From Deinococcus sp. (lineage in GTDB: Bacteria > Deinococcota > Deinococci > Deinococcales > Deinococcaceae), in contig JAUNHF010000052.1 in the NCBI GenBank assembly GCA_030524065.1, positions 2,780 to 9,563 on the forward strand: 6,784 bases of DNA, in the 5' to 3' direction. The position numbers were made by a program, and so were the translations under genes. Positions 1-6,784 of this stretch are shown here, piece after piece (position 1 is the first letter of the stretch; every line of letters starts with the position of its first letter). The notes beneath the pieces were generated by a model, which saw only the letters and a program-made list of their open reading frames with translations, ran no database searches and had not been told where the DNA came from.

Positions 1-16
1 ATAGATATTCAAACTC

Positions 17-46
17 TTGACATCCCGTCCAGCCGCCGCCTACAGT
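17..46 (+). promoter_or_regulatory. Candidate sigma-70-type promoter for the cystine symporter gene
   Basis: A perfect TTGACA (17-22) is followed after 18 bases by TACAGT (41-46), which matches four of six bases of the TATAAT -10 consensus. It is the best housekeeping-type promoter I can see upstream of the gene at 282. If used, it would start transcription near 53 and leave a 5' untranslated region of about 230 bases. No closer match was found, but a weaker proximal promoter cannot be excluded. Confidence 0.45.
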
Positions 47-116
47 TCAGGCGTGAACGTGTGCCCCTGCTTCCGGCACTGGGCCCTGGCCCCACTGGGT
101 CAGCACGCGCCTGAAC
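45..116. repeat. Perfect 9-bp inverted repeat in the upstream region
   Basis: GTTCAGGCG (45-53) is the exact reverse complement of CGCCTGAAC (108-116), with 54 bases between. The interior holds smaller GC-rich complementary stretches such as GGGC/GCCC around 81-92. The right arm is followed by a T-rich stretch around 120-130 (TCTTTTCTCTT), so an early terminator is conceivable. The left arm overlaps the candidate -10 hexamer, so a transcript starting near 53 would lack it; the repeat would then matter as DNA or for transcripts arriving from further upstream. Confidence 0.35.
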
Positions 117-198
117 AGGTCTTTTCTCTTCTGCGCTGGATCTTCTAGGCCGCAGCCCTGGTCCGAGACAGGCCCCGCCTCCTCCCTCTTTCCTCTTT

Positions 199-236
199 GC
201 AGGTGAGCAAGGCAGGCCGCTGTCTTTTGCTCCTGC
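199..236 (+). promoter_or_regulatory. Stable hairpin in the 5' leader of the cystine symporter gene
   Basis: The forward strand can fold into a 15-bp stem. GCAG (199-202) pairs with CTGC (233-236), GAGCAA (205-210) with TTGCTC (227-232), and GGCAG (211-215) with CTGTC (220-224, one G-U pair), around a GCCG tetraloop (216-219). Two-base bulges lie at 203-204 and 225-226. It ends 34 bases before the Shine-Dalgarno at 271-276, inside a strongly pyrimidine-rich stretch. It does not resemble the SAM riboswitch or T-box patterns I know. A regulatory role is inference; the pairing is directly visible. Confidence 0.4.
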
Positions 237-270
237 GCGCTTACCCCTACTTCTCACTTTCCCCTTCCAC

Positions 271-276
271 AAGGAG
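271..276 (+). promoter_or_regulatory. Ribosome binding site of the cystine symporter gene
   Basis: AAGGAG lies 5 bases before the ATG at 282. It is a near-perfect Shine-Dalgarno and fixes the start of the forward gene. Confidence 0.85.
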
Positions 277-281
277 CCTCC

Positions 282-1667
282 ATGACCCTTTCTGTGATTC
301 TCAGCGTCGCGGCGCTGCTGGCCCTGTTCGCCCTGCTGCGCCGGATGGACCGGCAGCACTTTTCGTTTTCCCAGCGGGTATTTACCGCTCTGGGCCTGGG
401 CCTGCTGCTGGGCGGCGCGCTGCACCTGCTGATCGGCCAGGATGAGGGCGTGCTGGCGCAGGTGCGCGACTGGTATTCGCTGGCCGGCACCGGCTACGTG
501 CGGCTGCTGCAAATGATCGCCATGCCACTGATCTTTATCTCTATCCTGGCGGCGCTGACCCGCATGGACGCCCGGCGCAACCTGGCCGGTACTGCGGGGC
601 GCATCATCGCCTGGCTGGTGGGCCTGACCGCTGTAGCGGCCCTGGTCGGTATGGCAAGCGTGGCGCTGTTTGGACTGGACGCCTCGCAGATCGTGCAGGG
701 CCAAGCCGAGCTGGAACGCGGCGCCAGCATCGTAGAAAAAGCGGGCACCGTGGGCGCACAAACCGTGCCGCAGCGCCTGCTGGAGCTGCTGCCCACCAAC
801 CCGTTTCTGGACCTGACCGGAGCGCGGCCCACCTCCACCATCGCCACGGTGATCTTCGCGGCGCTGCTGGGCATCGCTTACCTGGGCATCGCCGAGAAAA
901 AACCCGCTGAGGCTGCCACTTTCCGCGCTGGGGTGGATGCACTGCACGCCGTCATCATGCGGCTGGTCAGCTTGATTCTGCGCCTGACCCCTTACGGCGT
1001 GCTGGCGATTCTGGCTTCGACCATCGCGGCCACCAACTACGCAGCGGTGCTGGACCTGGGCCGCTTTGTGCTCGCCAGCTACGCGGCCCTGGGCGTGATG
1101 CTGCTCATACAACTCGCTGCGCTGGCCCTGGGCGGGCTGAATCCGGTCACCTATCTGCGTAAAGCCGCACCGGTCCTGCTGTTTGCCTTTAGCTCGCGCT
1201 CCAGCGCCGGCACCCTGCCGCTGAACGTGCAGGCGCAGCGAGAGCAACTGGGCGTGGAAGAAGGCACCGCCAACCTGGCCGGGTCACTGGGCATCTCTAT
1301 CGGGCAAAACGGCTGCGCGGGCGTGTACCCGGCCATGCTGGCCTTTATGATCGCGCCCACGGTGGGCATCAACCCACTGACCCCCGACTTTATCCTCACG
1401 CTGATGGGCGTGGTGGCCCTCAGCTCCTTCGGCGTGGCCGGTGTGGGCGGCGGGGCCACCTTCGCAGCCATTCTGGTGCTGTCGGCCATGAACCTGCCGG
1501 TGGCGCTGGCCGGCATCCTGATTTCAGTAGAGCCGCTGATCGACATGGGCCGCACCGCCCTGAACGTGAGCGGCAGCATGGTGGCGGGCCTGCTGACCAG
1601 CCGCAGCGAAGGCACCCTGGACCGGGACCAGTACGCCGGCGCAGTGGCCGCGCCTGTCAACAGCTGA
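282..1667 (+). CDS. tcyP: L-cystine transporter, TcyP/YdjN-type dicarboxylate/amino acid:cation symporter
   Basis: Inner-membrane secondary transporter of the DAACS family, predicted to import L-cystine with a cation. The 461-residue length fits the TcyP/YdjN branch. The N-terminus has the arrangement of that branch: one hydrophobic helix (about 3-20), then a second (about 33-51). Diagnostic motifs follow: the serine-rich re-entrant loop SSRSSAG (304-310); GISIGQNGCAGVYPAM (337-352), where the cystine branch has IGQNGCAG in place of the NMDGT motif of glutamate carriers; the glycine-rich second re-entrant loop GVAGVGGGA (384-392); and VEPLIDMGRTALNVSGS (416-432) with substrate-site candidates Asp421, Arg424 and Asn428. 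The ATG has AAGGAG 5 bases upstream. The gene stands alone, converges on the MFS gene, and has a long structured upstream region that may regulate it. Family is confident; cystine specificity comes from motif resemblance. Confidence 0.88.
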   Translation: MTLSVILSVAALLALFALLRRMDRQHFSFSQRVFTALGLGLLLGGALHLLIGQDEGVLAQVRDWYSLAGTGYVRLLQMIAMPLIFISILAALTRMDARRNLAGTAGRIIAWLVGLTAVAALVGMASVALFGLDASQIVQGQAELERGASIVEKAGTVGAQTVPQRLLELLPTNPFLDLTGARPTSTIATVIFAALLGIAYLGIAEKKPAEAATFRAGVDALHAVIMRLVSLILRLTPYGVLAILASTIAATNYAAVLDLGRFVLASYAALGVMLLIQLAALALGGLNPVTYLRKAAPVLLFAFSSRSSAGTLPLNVQAQREQLGVEEGTANLAGSLGISIGQNGCAGVYPAMLAFMIAPTVGINPLTPDFILTLMGVVALSSFGVAGVGGGATFAAILVLSAMNLPVALAGILISVEPLIDMGRTALNVSGSMVAGLLTSRSEGTLDRDQYAGAVAAPVNS

Positions 1668-1682
1668 CGCCTGAGCACTGAA

Positions 1683-1788
1683 GGTTGATGGTTGATGGAG
1701 AACCTAACAGACCATCAACCATTAGCGCAGCGGAACCTCTAACCATCTACGGCGCAAACGCCTTTAGACCTTCAACCCTCTAAACGAC
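1683..1788. repeat. Low-complexity region of degenerate seven-base units
   Basis: Read on the minus strand, much of this stretch is built from heptads of a common type: TTTAGAG, GGTTGAA, GGTCTAA, then TAGATGG, TTAGAGG and later TTGATGG, several in direct succession. On the forward strand GGTTGATGG occurs twice with a 7-base offset (1683-1691, 1690-1698). A small GGCG/CGCC hairpin (1751-1762) interrupts the units. The array runs into the 3' end of the MFS gene and encodes its last residues. I recognise no named repeat family; degenerate intergenic repeats of this kind are plausible in Deinococcus. Confidence 0.45.
1685..1725. terminator. Palindrome between convergent genes, possible bidirectional terminator
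   Basis: ATGGTTGATGG (1688-1698) pairs perfectly with CCATCAACCAT (1712-1722) around a 13-base loop. Three further pairs, two of them G-U, can extend the stem to 1685-1725. It starts 17 bases after the symporter stop codon and lies 38 bases beyond the stop of the convergent MFS gene, the place expected for a shared terminator. Neither strand has a proper T run after the stem, so it may instead act as a 3'-end stabilising hairpin or simply be a folded repeat. Confidence 0.4.
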
Positions 1789-3008
1789 GGTACCGCCAGC
1801 GCCGACAAGCCCACCACAACCAGCCCCGCACCCAGCAGCATCAGCGTGTGTGCGGGGCTGAACTGTGCCAGCAGACCAGGGGCCAGCAGGTAACCGAGCG
1901 GCACCAGGGCGTAACTCATGGCCCCAATCAGCCCGAAGACCCGCCCCAGCAAGGACGCAGGCACCCGCTGTTGCAGCCAGGTGGGAAAGAGGATGTTGGG
2001 CAGGGTAAAGAGGCCGTCGCCCAGCAGCACCAGCACAAGTGCCAGCGGCAGAGTGGCTGTCAGCCCCAGACCGATGTGACTGAGCAGGCCCGCCGCCACT
2101 GCCGCTAGACCCGTGACCCAGCCCAGCCGCGTCAGGGGCCACCGCATGATGAGCAGCGACGCCAGCAGAGTGCCTGCACCCATCGCGGAAAGCAGCCAGC
2201 CATAGGCTGCGGGGTGCGCCAGGGTCTGGGCGTAAAGGGGCAGCGCCACCATCCCCGCAGGCGTCACCAGATTGGTAACCGCGAAGCAGAGCAGCAGCGC
2301 CCTGGCCCCAGGCTCCGCCGCCACCCAGTGCCAGGCTTCCCGCATACCTGCGAGGGTACCTGTACCTTCGGCAAGGGGCGCGGGTCCAGACGGGTCTGCT
2401 TGCACCCCGGTTCCAGCGGGTGAACCCTCCAGTGCGGGAATACGGTGCAGCAGCGCCACCATCACCAGTAGCAGACCGCCGCCAAGCAGCAGCAAGCCTT
2501 CAGGCCCACCTACCAATAACCACGCCCCCGCCAGCGCAGGAGCCGCTGCAAAGGCCAGCGAATCACCCGTGGCAAAAGCCGCATTCCCCTGCGCCAACCG
2601 CTCCGGCGGTAGCACGCGGGGCAGCAGGGTGTTGTAGGCAGGATTTGCCAGCGCACTCAGGGCGGAGAGCAGCACATTCACCCCCAGCAGCGGCAACAAG
2701 CCCCCTGCCTCCGGCAATGTTAGCCAGGCCAGCAGCCCCAGCAGCAGTGCAGCGCGGCTCAGTTGAGTGGCCTGCACCAGCCAAGCGGCACAGAAGCGGT
2801 CCGCCCACGTTCCCCCTACCGCGCTAAGCAGCATGGCAGGCAGCACCCCCGCCAGCATCACGGCAGTCAGGTCAGCCGCTGCGCCACCCGCTTGCAACAC
2901 CAGCGTGAGCAGCGTAACCCGCCACAAACCATCGGCAAAGGTCGCCAGGGTCTGCGCGGCCAGCAGCCGCAGGAAAGCGGGCGAACGGAGGGGCACAGCA
3001 GGATTCAA
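1764..3008 (-). CDS. Major facilitator superfamily transporter (MFS_3/DHA3-like exporter type)
   Basis: A 414-residue integral membrane protein with about 12 hydrophobic segments in two halves, separated by a hydrophilic loop at about 190-232. The motif-A-like GGTWADRF (65-72) after the second helix, and the ANPAYNTLLPRVLPPERLAQ stretch (121-140), resemble the MFS_3 group that includes EntS-like and macrolide-type exporters. RVFGLIGAMSYALVPLGYLL (356-375) is the matching element of the second half. Substrate is unknown. The start at 3008 is TTG; an in-frame TAA lies 15 bases upstream (3024-3026), so no earlier start exists, and GTG at 2996 (codon 5) is an alternative. Neither has a Shine-Dalgarno. 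TAAACT at 3023-3018, 9 bases before the TTG, could be the -10 of a leaderless transcript. The gene lies 93 bases after pyrC and is separated from it by a hairpin. Its last residues come from the heptad repeat. Confidence 0.75.
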   Translation of the reverse strand: MNPAVPLRSPAFLRLLAAQTLATFADGLWRVTLLTLVLQAGGAAADLTAVMLAGVLPAMLLSAVGGTWADRFCAAWLVQATQLSRAALLLGLLAWLTLPEAGGLLPLLGVNVLLSALSALANPAYNTLLPRVLPPERLAQGNAAFATGDSLAFAAAPALAGAWLLVGGPEGLLLLGGGLLLVMVALLHRIPALEGSPAGTGVQADPSGPAPLAEGTGTLAGMREAWHWVAAEPGARALLLCFAVTNLVTPAGMVALPLYAQTLAHPAAYGWLLSAMGAGTLLASLLIMRWPLTRLGWVTGLAAVAAGLLSHIGLGLTATLPLALVLVLLGDGLFTLPNILFPTWLQQRVPASLLGRVFGLIGAMSYALVPLGYLLAPGLLAQFSPAHTLMLLGAGLVVVGLSALAVPSFRGLKV

Positions 3009-3025
3009 GATGACGGCAGTTTAGA

Positions 3026-3069
3026 GCAGAGGGCAGAGAGCAGAAAAGATGCTCTTCCCTGCCCTCTGC
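3026..3069. terminator. Long hairpin between pyrC and the MFS gene
   Basis: GCAGAGGGCAG (3026-3036) is the exact reverse complement of CTGCCCTCTGC (3059-3069). Inside it AGAGC (3037-3041) pairs with GCTCT (3051-3055), leaving a 3-base bulge (3056-3058) and a 9-base loop (3042-3050). That makes 16 pairs in total, located 33 bases after the pyrC stop. The minus-strand transcript has no T run after the stem, so it is not a textbook intrinsic terminator. It could protect the 3' end of the pyr mRNA, reduce readthrough, or be an extragenic repeat, since its sequence is itself a GCAGAG-like low-complexity stretch. Confidence 0.45.
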
Positions 3070-3101
3070 CGCTTCCTTACCCTCAGCGGCGCGTCAGCAC
3101 C

Positions 3102-4373
3102 TCACTCCGCGCTGTAGGCCACCACGCCGCCCACCACCGTCAGCACAGGCCAGCCCTTGAGCGTCTCCCCGGCGTAGGGGCAGAACTTGGCCTTGCTCTG
3201 AAAGCTTGCGGGGTTCACCTTGCGCTCGGTGTCTGGGTCAAAGACCATCAGGTCGGCGGGGGCGCCCGCTTCCAGGGTCGGCTCGGGCCAGCCCAGCACG
3301 CGGGCGGGGCCAGCCGTCATCAGGTCCACCAGTTTTTCCACGCCCAGCTTCTCGGCAAAGCGGGTGTACATCACCGGCCAGGCCACCTCGATATAGGGAA
3401 TGCCGAACGGCGCTTCCAGCAGGTCGCGCTCCTTTTCGGCCTGGGTGTGTGGCGCGTGGTCGGTGCCGATACAGTCCACCGTGCCGTCTAGCAGACCCTC
3501 GAACAGTTCGTCGGCGTCGGCCTGGGTGCGCAGCGGCGGGGCCACCTTGTATATAGCGTCAAAGGACCGCAGCTTTTCATCGGTCAGGGTGAGGTGGTGC
3601 GGGCTGACCTCGCAGGTCACCGGCAGGCCCCGGCGCTTGGCCTCGCGCACGCGGCTGAGGCCGGCGGCGCTGGACAGGTGCTGCACGTGCAGGCGGGGCC
3701 GGTTGCCGCGTTCATGCAGCCAGGCCACGATTTCCACGTCGCGGGCGATGCGAGCGGCTTCAGCGGCAGTGGGGTTGCCTGGCACGCCCAGTGCCTGCGA
3801 GACTTCGCCCTCGTTCATCACCCCGTCGGCTCGCAGGGTAGCGTCTTCGGCATGCACGCTGACCACCATGCCGAGGCTTCCGGCGTATTCCAGGCCCAGG
3901 CGCAGCACACGGGCATTTTCGTTGGTGCGGCCATCGTCGGTGAACATCACGGCTCCCGCTTCCTTGAGGGCGCTCAGTTCGGCCAGTTGCTCACCCTTCT
4001 GGCCCTTGGTCAGCGCCGCCGACACATGCAGCCGCGCCAGCCCCAGCGCCGCGGCCTTGTCCTGCAAGGTGCGGATGATGGCGGGGTCGTCAATCACAGG
4101 GGTCGTGTTGGGCATGCAGACCACGTTGCCATAGCCGCCCGCCGCCGCCGCCGCCAGGCCACTCGCCAGGTCTTCTTTTTCGGTCTGCCCAGGCTCACGC
4201 AGGTGTGCGTGTGGCTCGGTCAGCGCGGGGATAATGGTGCCGCCGTGCCCGTCTACCGTTTCGCCGTGCTGGTCTTCGGGCAGGTTCCAACCCAGAATTT
4301 TGCCGTCTTGGGTGGTCACGCTCTCGCGCTCGCTGGAGCCGAGGCGCTTGACGTTGGCAATGGTCAAATTCAT
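3102..4373 (-). CDS. pyrC: Dihydroorotase, class I
   Basis: Catalyses reversible cyclisation of carbamoyl aspartate to dihydroorotate, the third step of UMP synthesis, in the cytoplasm. The 423-residue length suits class I bacterial dihydroorotases of the amidohydrolase superfamily. Metal site motifs are in order: HAHLREPGQ (55-63) with His55 and His57; FTDDG (144-148), carrying the Asp that bridges the metals in this class; His174 in VHAED; HVQHLSS (229-235); and the catalytic Asp305 in GTDHAPH. Substrate-binding MPNTTP lies at 87-92. The usual Asp two residues before the first metal His is Glu53 here. ATG at 4373 has GGAG (4380-4383) 6 bases upstream. It is last of the clear pyr genes, 56 bases after thyX, and presumably shares the operon transcript with pyrB, its preceding enzyme. 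Confidence 0.93.
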   Translation of the reverse strand: MNLTIANVKRLGSSERESVTTQDGKILGWNLPEDQHGETVDGHGGTIIPALTEPHAHLREPGQTEKEDLASGLAAAAAGGYGNVVCMPNTTPVIDDPAIIRTLQDKAAALGLARLHVSAALTKGQKGEQLAELSALKEAGAVMFTDDGRTNENARVLRLGLEYAGSLGMVVSVHAEDATLRADGVMNEGEVSQALGVPGNPTAAEAARIARDVEIVAWLHERGNRPRLHVQHLSSAAGLSRVREAKRRGLPVTCEVSPHHLTLTDEKLRSFDAIYKVAPPLRTQADADELFEGLLDGTVDCIGTDHAPHTQAEKERDLLEAPFGIPYIEVAWPVMYTRFAEKLGVEKLVDLMTAGPARVLGWPEPTLEAGAPADLMVFDPDTERKVNPASFQSKAKFCPYAGETLKGWPVLTVVGGVVAYSAE

Positions 4374-5123
4374 GATTTACTCCGTTTCCTCACTACTTAC
4401 CCACTCGGTACATTTTCCGATGATTGCAATTACGAGGTTTGTAACGCAATGGCCTTCAGCTCCCGCCATGCAGAAAATGTTGCAGGAAATAAGGGTTCTG
4501 CTATTTCGGCCATAGCTTTAGCATACTGTTGGATTTCCCACTGTGCGCCCTCGTGTTCACGCAAAGAAATAAAGTGGAGAAGGCTTCGCAAATTAAAAGT
4601 ATAATAACTTTCAGTATATAGCGACAAAGGTAAGACCGCACGGGCTTGCTCGCGCGCGACACCGAGACTTATCAACTCTTCGTAGGCGGCATAGGATTGT
4701 TGCCATGAATTTATAAATACTTGGTGCGCCTTCGCCTGGTCAATTCCGTCCTTGTCTGGAATGCTTGCTTGCCTATTATTCACAGATTGCTGCCTAAAGC
4801 CTTGAGGAATATAAGCGGCTTGCTTCAGCTCAACATATCGCCCACTTACTTCATTTTTGCTAACACCAGCCCTATGTCTTACTATTTGCCTGTCTATAAA
4901 TATGGGGCAAACGATACGGAACGTTATCAAGTTGTGTTCAAATGGACTTCCATGATTGTGCTCCAGCAAGTACCGTATAAGTTTTTTATCTCGTTCATCT
5001 AAAGAATTATTGTTGTGACCAGCAAAGCTCACACGAGCAGCGTTGACAATCATCTTGTCGTTGCCCGCATGTTGAACAAGCTCTACTGTGCCAATACCAT
5101 CATTTAATGGATACAACATGCTG
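4374..5123. other. AT-rich island inside the pyr operon (thyX cassette)
   Basis: Hand counting over 4441-5100 gives about 294 G+C in 660 bases (44-45%). Sampled 60-base lines of pyrB and pyrC give 67-78%. The shift starts right after the pyrB stop codon (5124) and ends near the start of pyrC (4373), so it coincides with thyX and its short 3' flank. Codons such as AGA, AGG and ATA are used in thyX, for example in its catalytic RHR motif (AGA CAT AGG). I see no terminal inverted repeats, target duplication or recombinase gene at the edges, so how it entered is not visible. Confidence 0.75.
4430..5119 (-). CDS. thyX: Flavin-dependent thymidylate synthase ThyX
   Basis: Makes dTMP from dUMP using methylene-tetrahydrofolate as carbon donor and FADH2 as reductant, independently of ThyA. 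Family motifs are clear in the 229-residue product: GNDKMIVNAARVSF (19-32), HGSPFEH (56-62), the ThyX signature RHR (81-83) followed after eight residues by Ser92 in SGRY, AVLPLSLYTE (161-170), and NLRSLLHFISLR (176-187) with GAQWEIQQYA (191-200). I chose the ATG at 5119, 4 bases after the pyrB stop, because known ThyX proteins begin at this point. A GTG at 5158 would add 13 unrelated residues and overlap pyrB. No strong Shine-Dalgarno precedes the ATG, so translation probably depends on coupling to pyrB. Base composition is far lower in GC than the neighbours, pointing to transfer, perhaps from a phage or low-GC donor. Protein family is certain; origin is inferred. Confidence 0.93.
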   Translation of the reverse strand: MLYPLNDGIGTVELVQHAGNDKMIVNAARVSFAGHNNNSLDERDKKLIRYLLEHNHGSPFEHNLITFRIVCPIFIDRQIVRHRAGVSKNEVSGRYVELKQAAYIPQGFRQQSVNNRQASIPDKDGIDQAKAHQVFINSWQQSYAAYEELISLGVAREQARAVLPLSLYTESYYTFNLRSLLHFISLREHEGAQWEIQQYAKAMAEIAEPLFPATFSAWRELKAIALQTS

Positions 5124-6749
<1,626 letters not shown>

Positions 6750-6754
6750 GGCGT

Positions 6755-6760
6755 CTCCTT
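6755..6760 (-). promoter_or_regulatory. Ribosome binding site of the leader peptide
   Basis: AAGGAG sits 5 bases before the leader ATG at 6749 and only a few bases 3' of the PyrR binding-loop match. A bound PyrR would therefore be expected to hinder ribosome access here. Confidence 0.75.
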
Positions 6761-6762
6761 CT

Positions 6763-6779
6763 CCTGCCTCACGGGGCGG
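6763..6779 (-). promoter_or_regulatory. Candidate PyrR binding loop in the pyr leader RNA
   Basis: The minus strand carries CGCCCCGTGAGGCA (6778-6765). It matches the core of the PyrR binding-loop consensus known from Bacillus (ARUCCNGNGAGGYU) at R2, both C, G7, GAGG and the Y. GCC (6777-6775) pairs with GGC (6768-6766) around the hexaloop CCGTGA, which fits the CNGNGA pattern. A lower CC/GG pair (6778-6779 with 6763-6764) forms across a bulged A at 6765, also like known sites. It abuts the leader Shine-Dalgarno. The operon promoter must lie beyond the right edge of the window. Confidence 0.65.
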
Positions 6780-6784
6780 GTGCA

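Noticed and set aside
47..253. Open minus-strand frame ending near the left edge that looked like a possible C-terminus
   Set aside because: It is closed by a stop at 254-256, has no usable start codon, and uses many AGA and AGG codons unlike the local genes. It is not supportable as a gene or pseudogene.
9..1247. A 412-codon open frame on the minus strand opposite the symporter gene
   Set aside because: It is antisense to an unmistakable symporter, is rich in Gln, Arg and Gly as expected of a GC-rich shadow frame, and has no family motif or ribosome site.
1751..1762. GGCG-CAAA-CGCC mini-hairpin just after the MFS stop, as a terminator
   Set aside because: Only four base pairs and no T run on the minus strand; better treated as part of the repeat region.
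3400..4604. Long forward-strand open frames opposite pyrC, such as 3400-4134 and 3594-4604
   Set aside because: They are antisense to a complete dihydroorotase with all catalytic motifs; composition is that of shadow frames, and one runs on into the thyX antisense strand.
4835..4877. Eight rather than seven residues between RHR and Ser in the ThyX signature
   Set aside because: I first took this as a defect, but the codons read cleanly and the motif is, as I recall, described as allowing seven or eight residues.

Overview
The window looks like chromosomal DNA from a GC-rich bacterium of the Deinococcus-Thermus group, most likely a Deinococcus. The reasons are the high GC of most genes, the pyrR-pyrB-(one gene)-pyrC order on one strand, and a pyr leader built like the one described for Thermus. 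The assignment is inference, because no rRNA or other marker is present.

Layout. Positions 1-281 are non-coding and form the upstream region of a forward gene at 282-1667, a TcyP/YdjN-type cation-coupled L-cystine symporter. The region holds a good -35/-10 pair near the left edge and a strong hairpin close to the gene. Positions 1668-1763 separate this gene from a convergent gene and hold a palindrome made of seven-base repeat units. All remaining genes are on the minus strand. In transcription order from the right edge they are: a PyrR-type leader region (6669-6779), pyrR (6062-6676), pyrB (5124-6065), thyX (4430-5119), pyrC (3102-4373) and an MFS exporter-like gene (1764-3008).

How it works together. 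pyrB (aspartate carbamoyltransferase) and pyrC (dihydroorotase) carry out steps two and three of UMP synthesis. pyrR encodes the UMP-sensing RNA-binding regulator. The leader RNA shows four elements in order: a match to the PyrR binding-loop consensus, a strong Shine-Dalgarno, a 26-codon leader ORF, and an intrinsic terminator inside that ORF. The leader ORF ends 8 nt past the pyrR start. The simplest reading is that PyrR-UMP blocks leader translation, so the terminator forms; when UMP is scarce, ribosomes cross the leader, prevent the terminator and couple into pyrR. ThyX makes dTMP from dUMP, so it fits the pathway. However, it is about 44-45% GC among genes of roughly two-thirds to three-quarters GC, and it sits exactly between pyrB and pyrC, so it looks like a recent acquisition.

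Most notable: the coupled transcription-translation attenuator at the right edge, and the AT-rich thyX cassette placed under its control. No tRNA, rRNA, CRISPR array, insertion sequence or integrase gene was seen.
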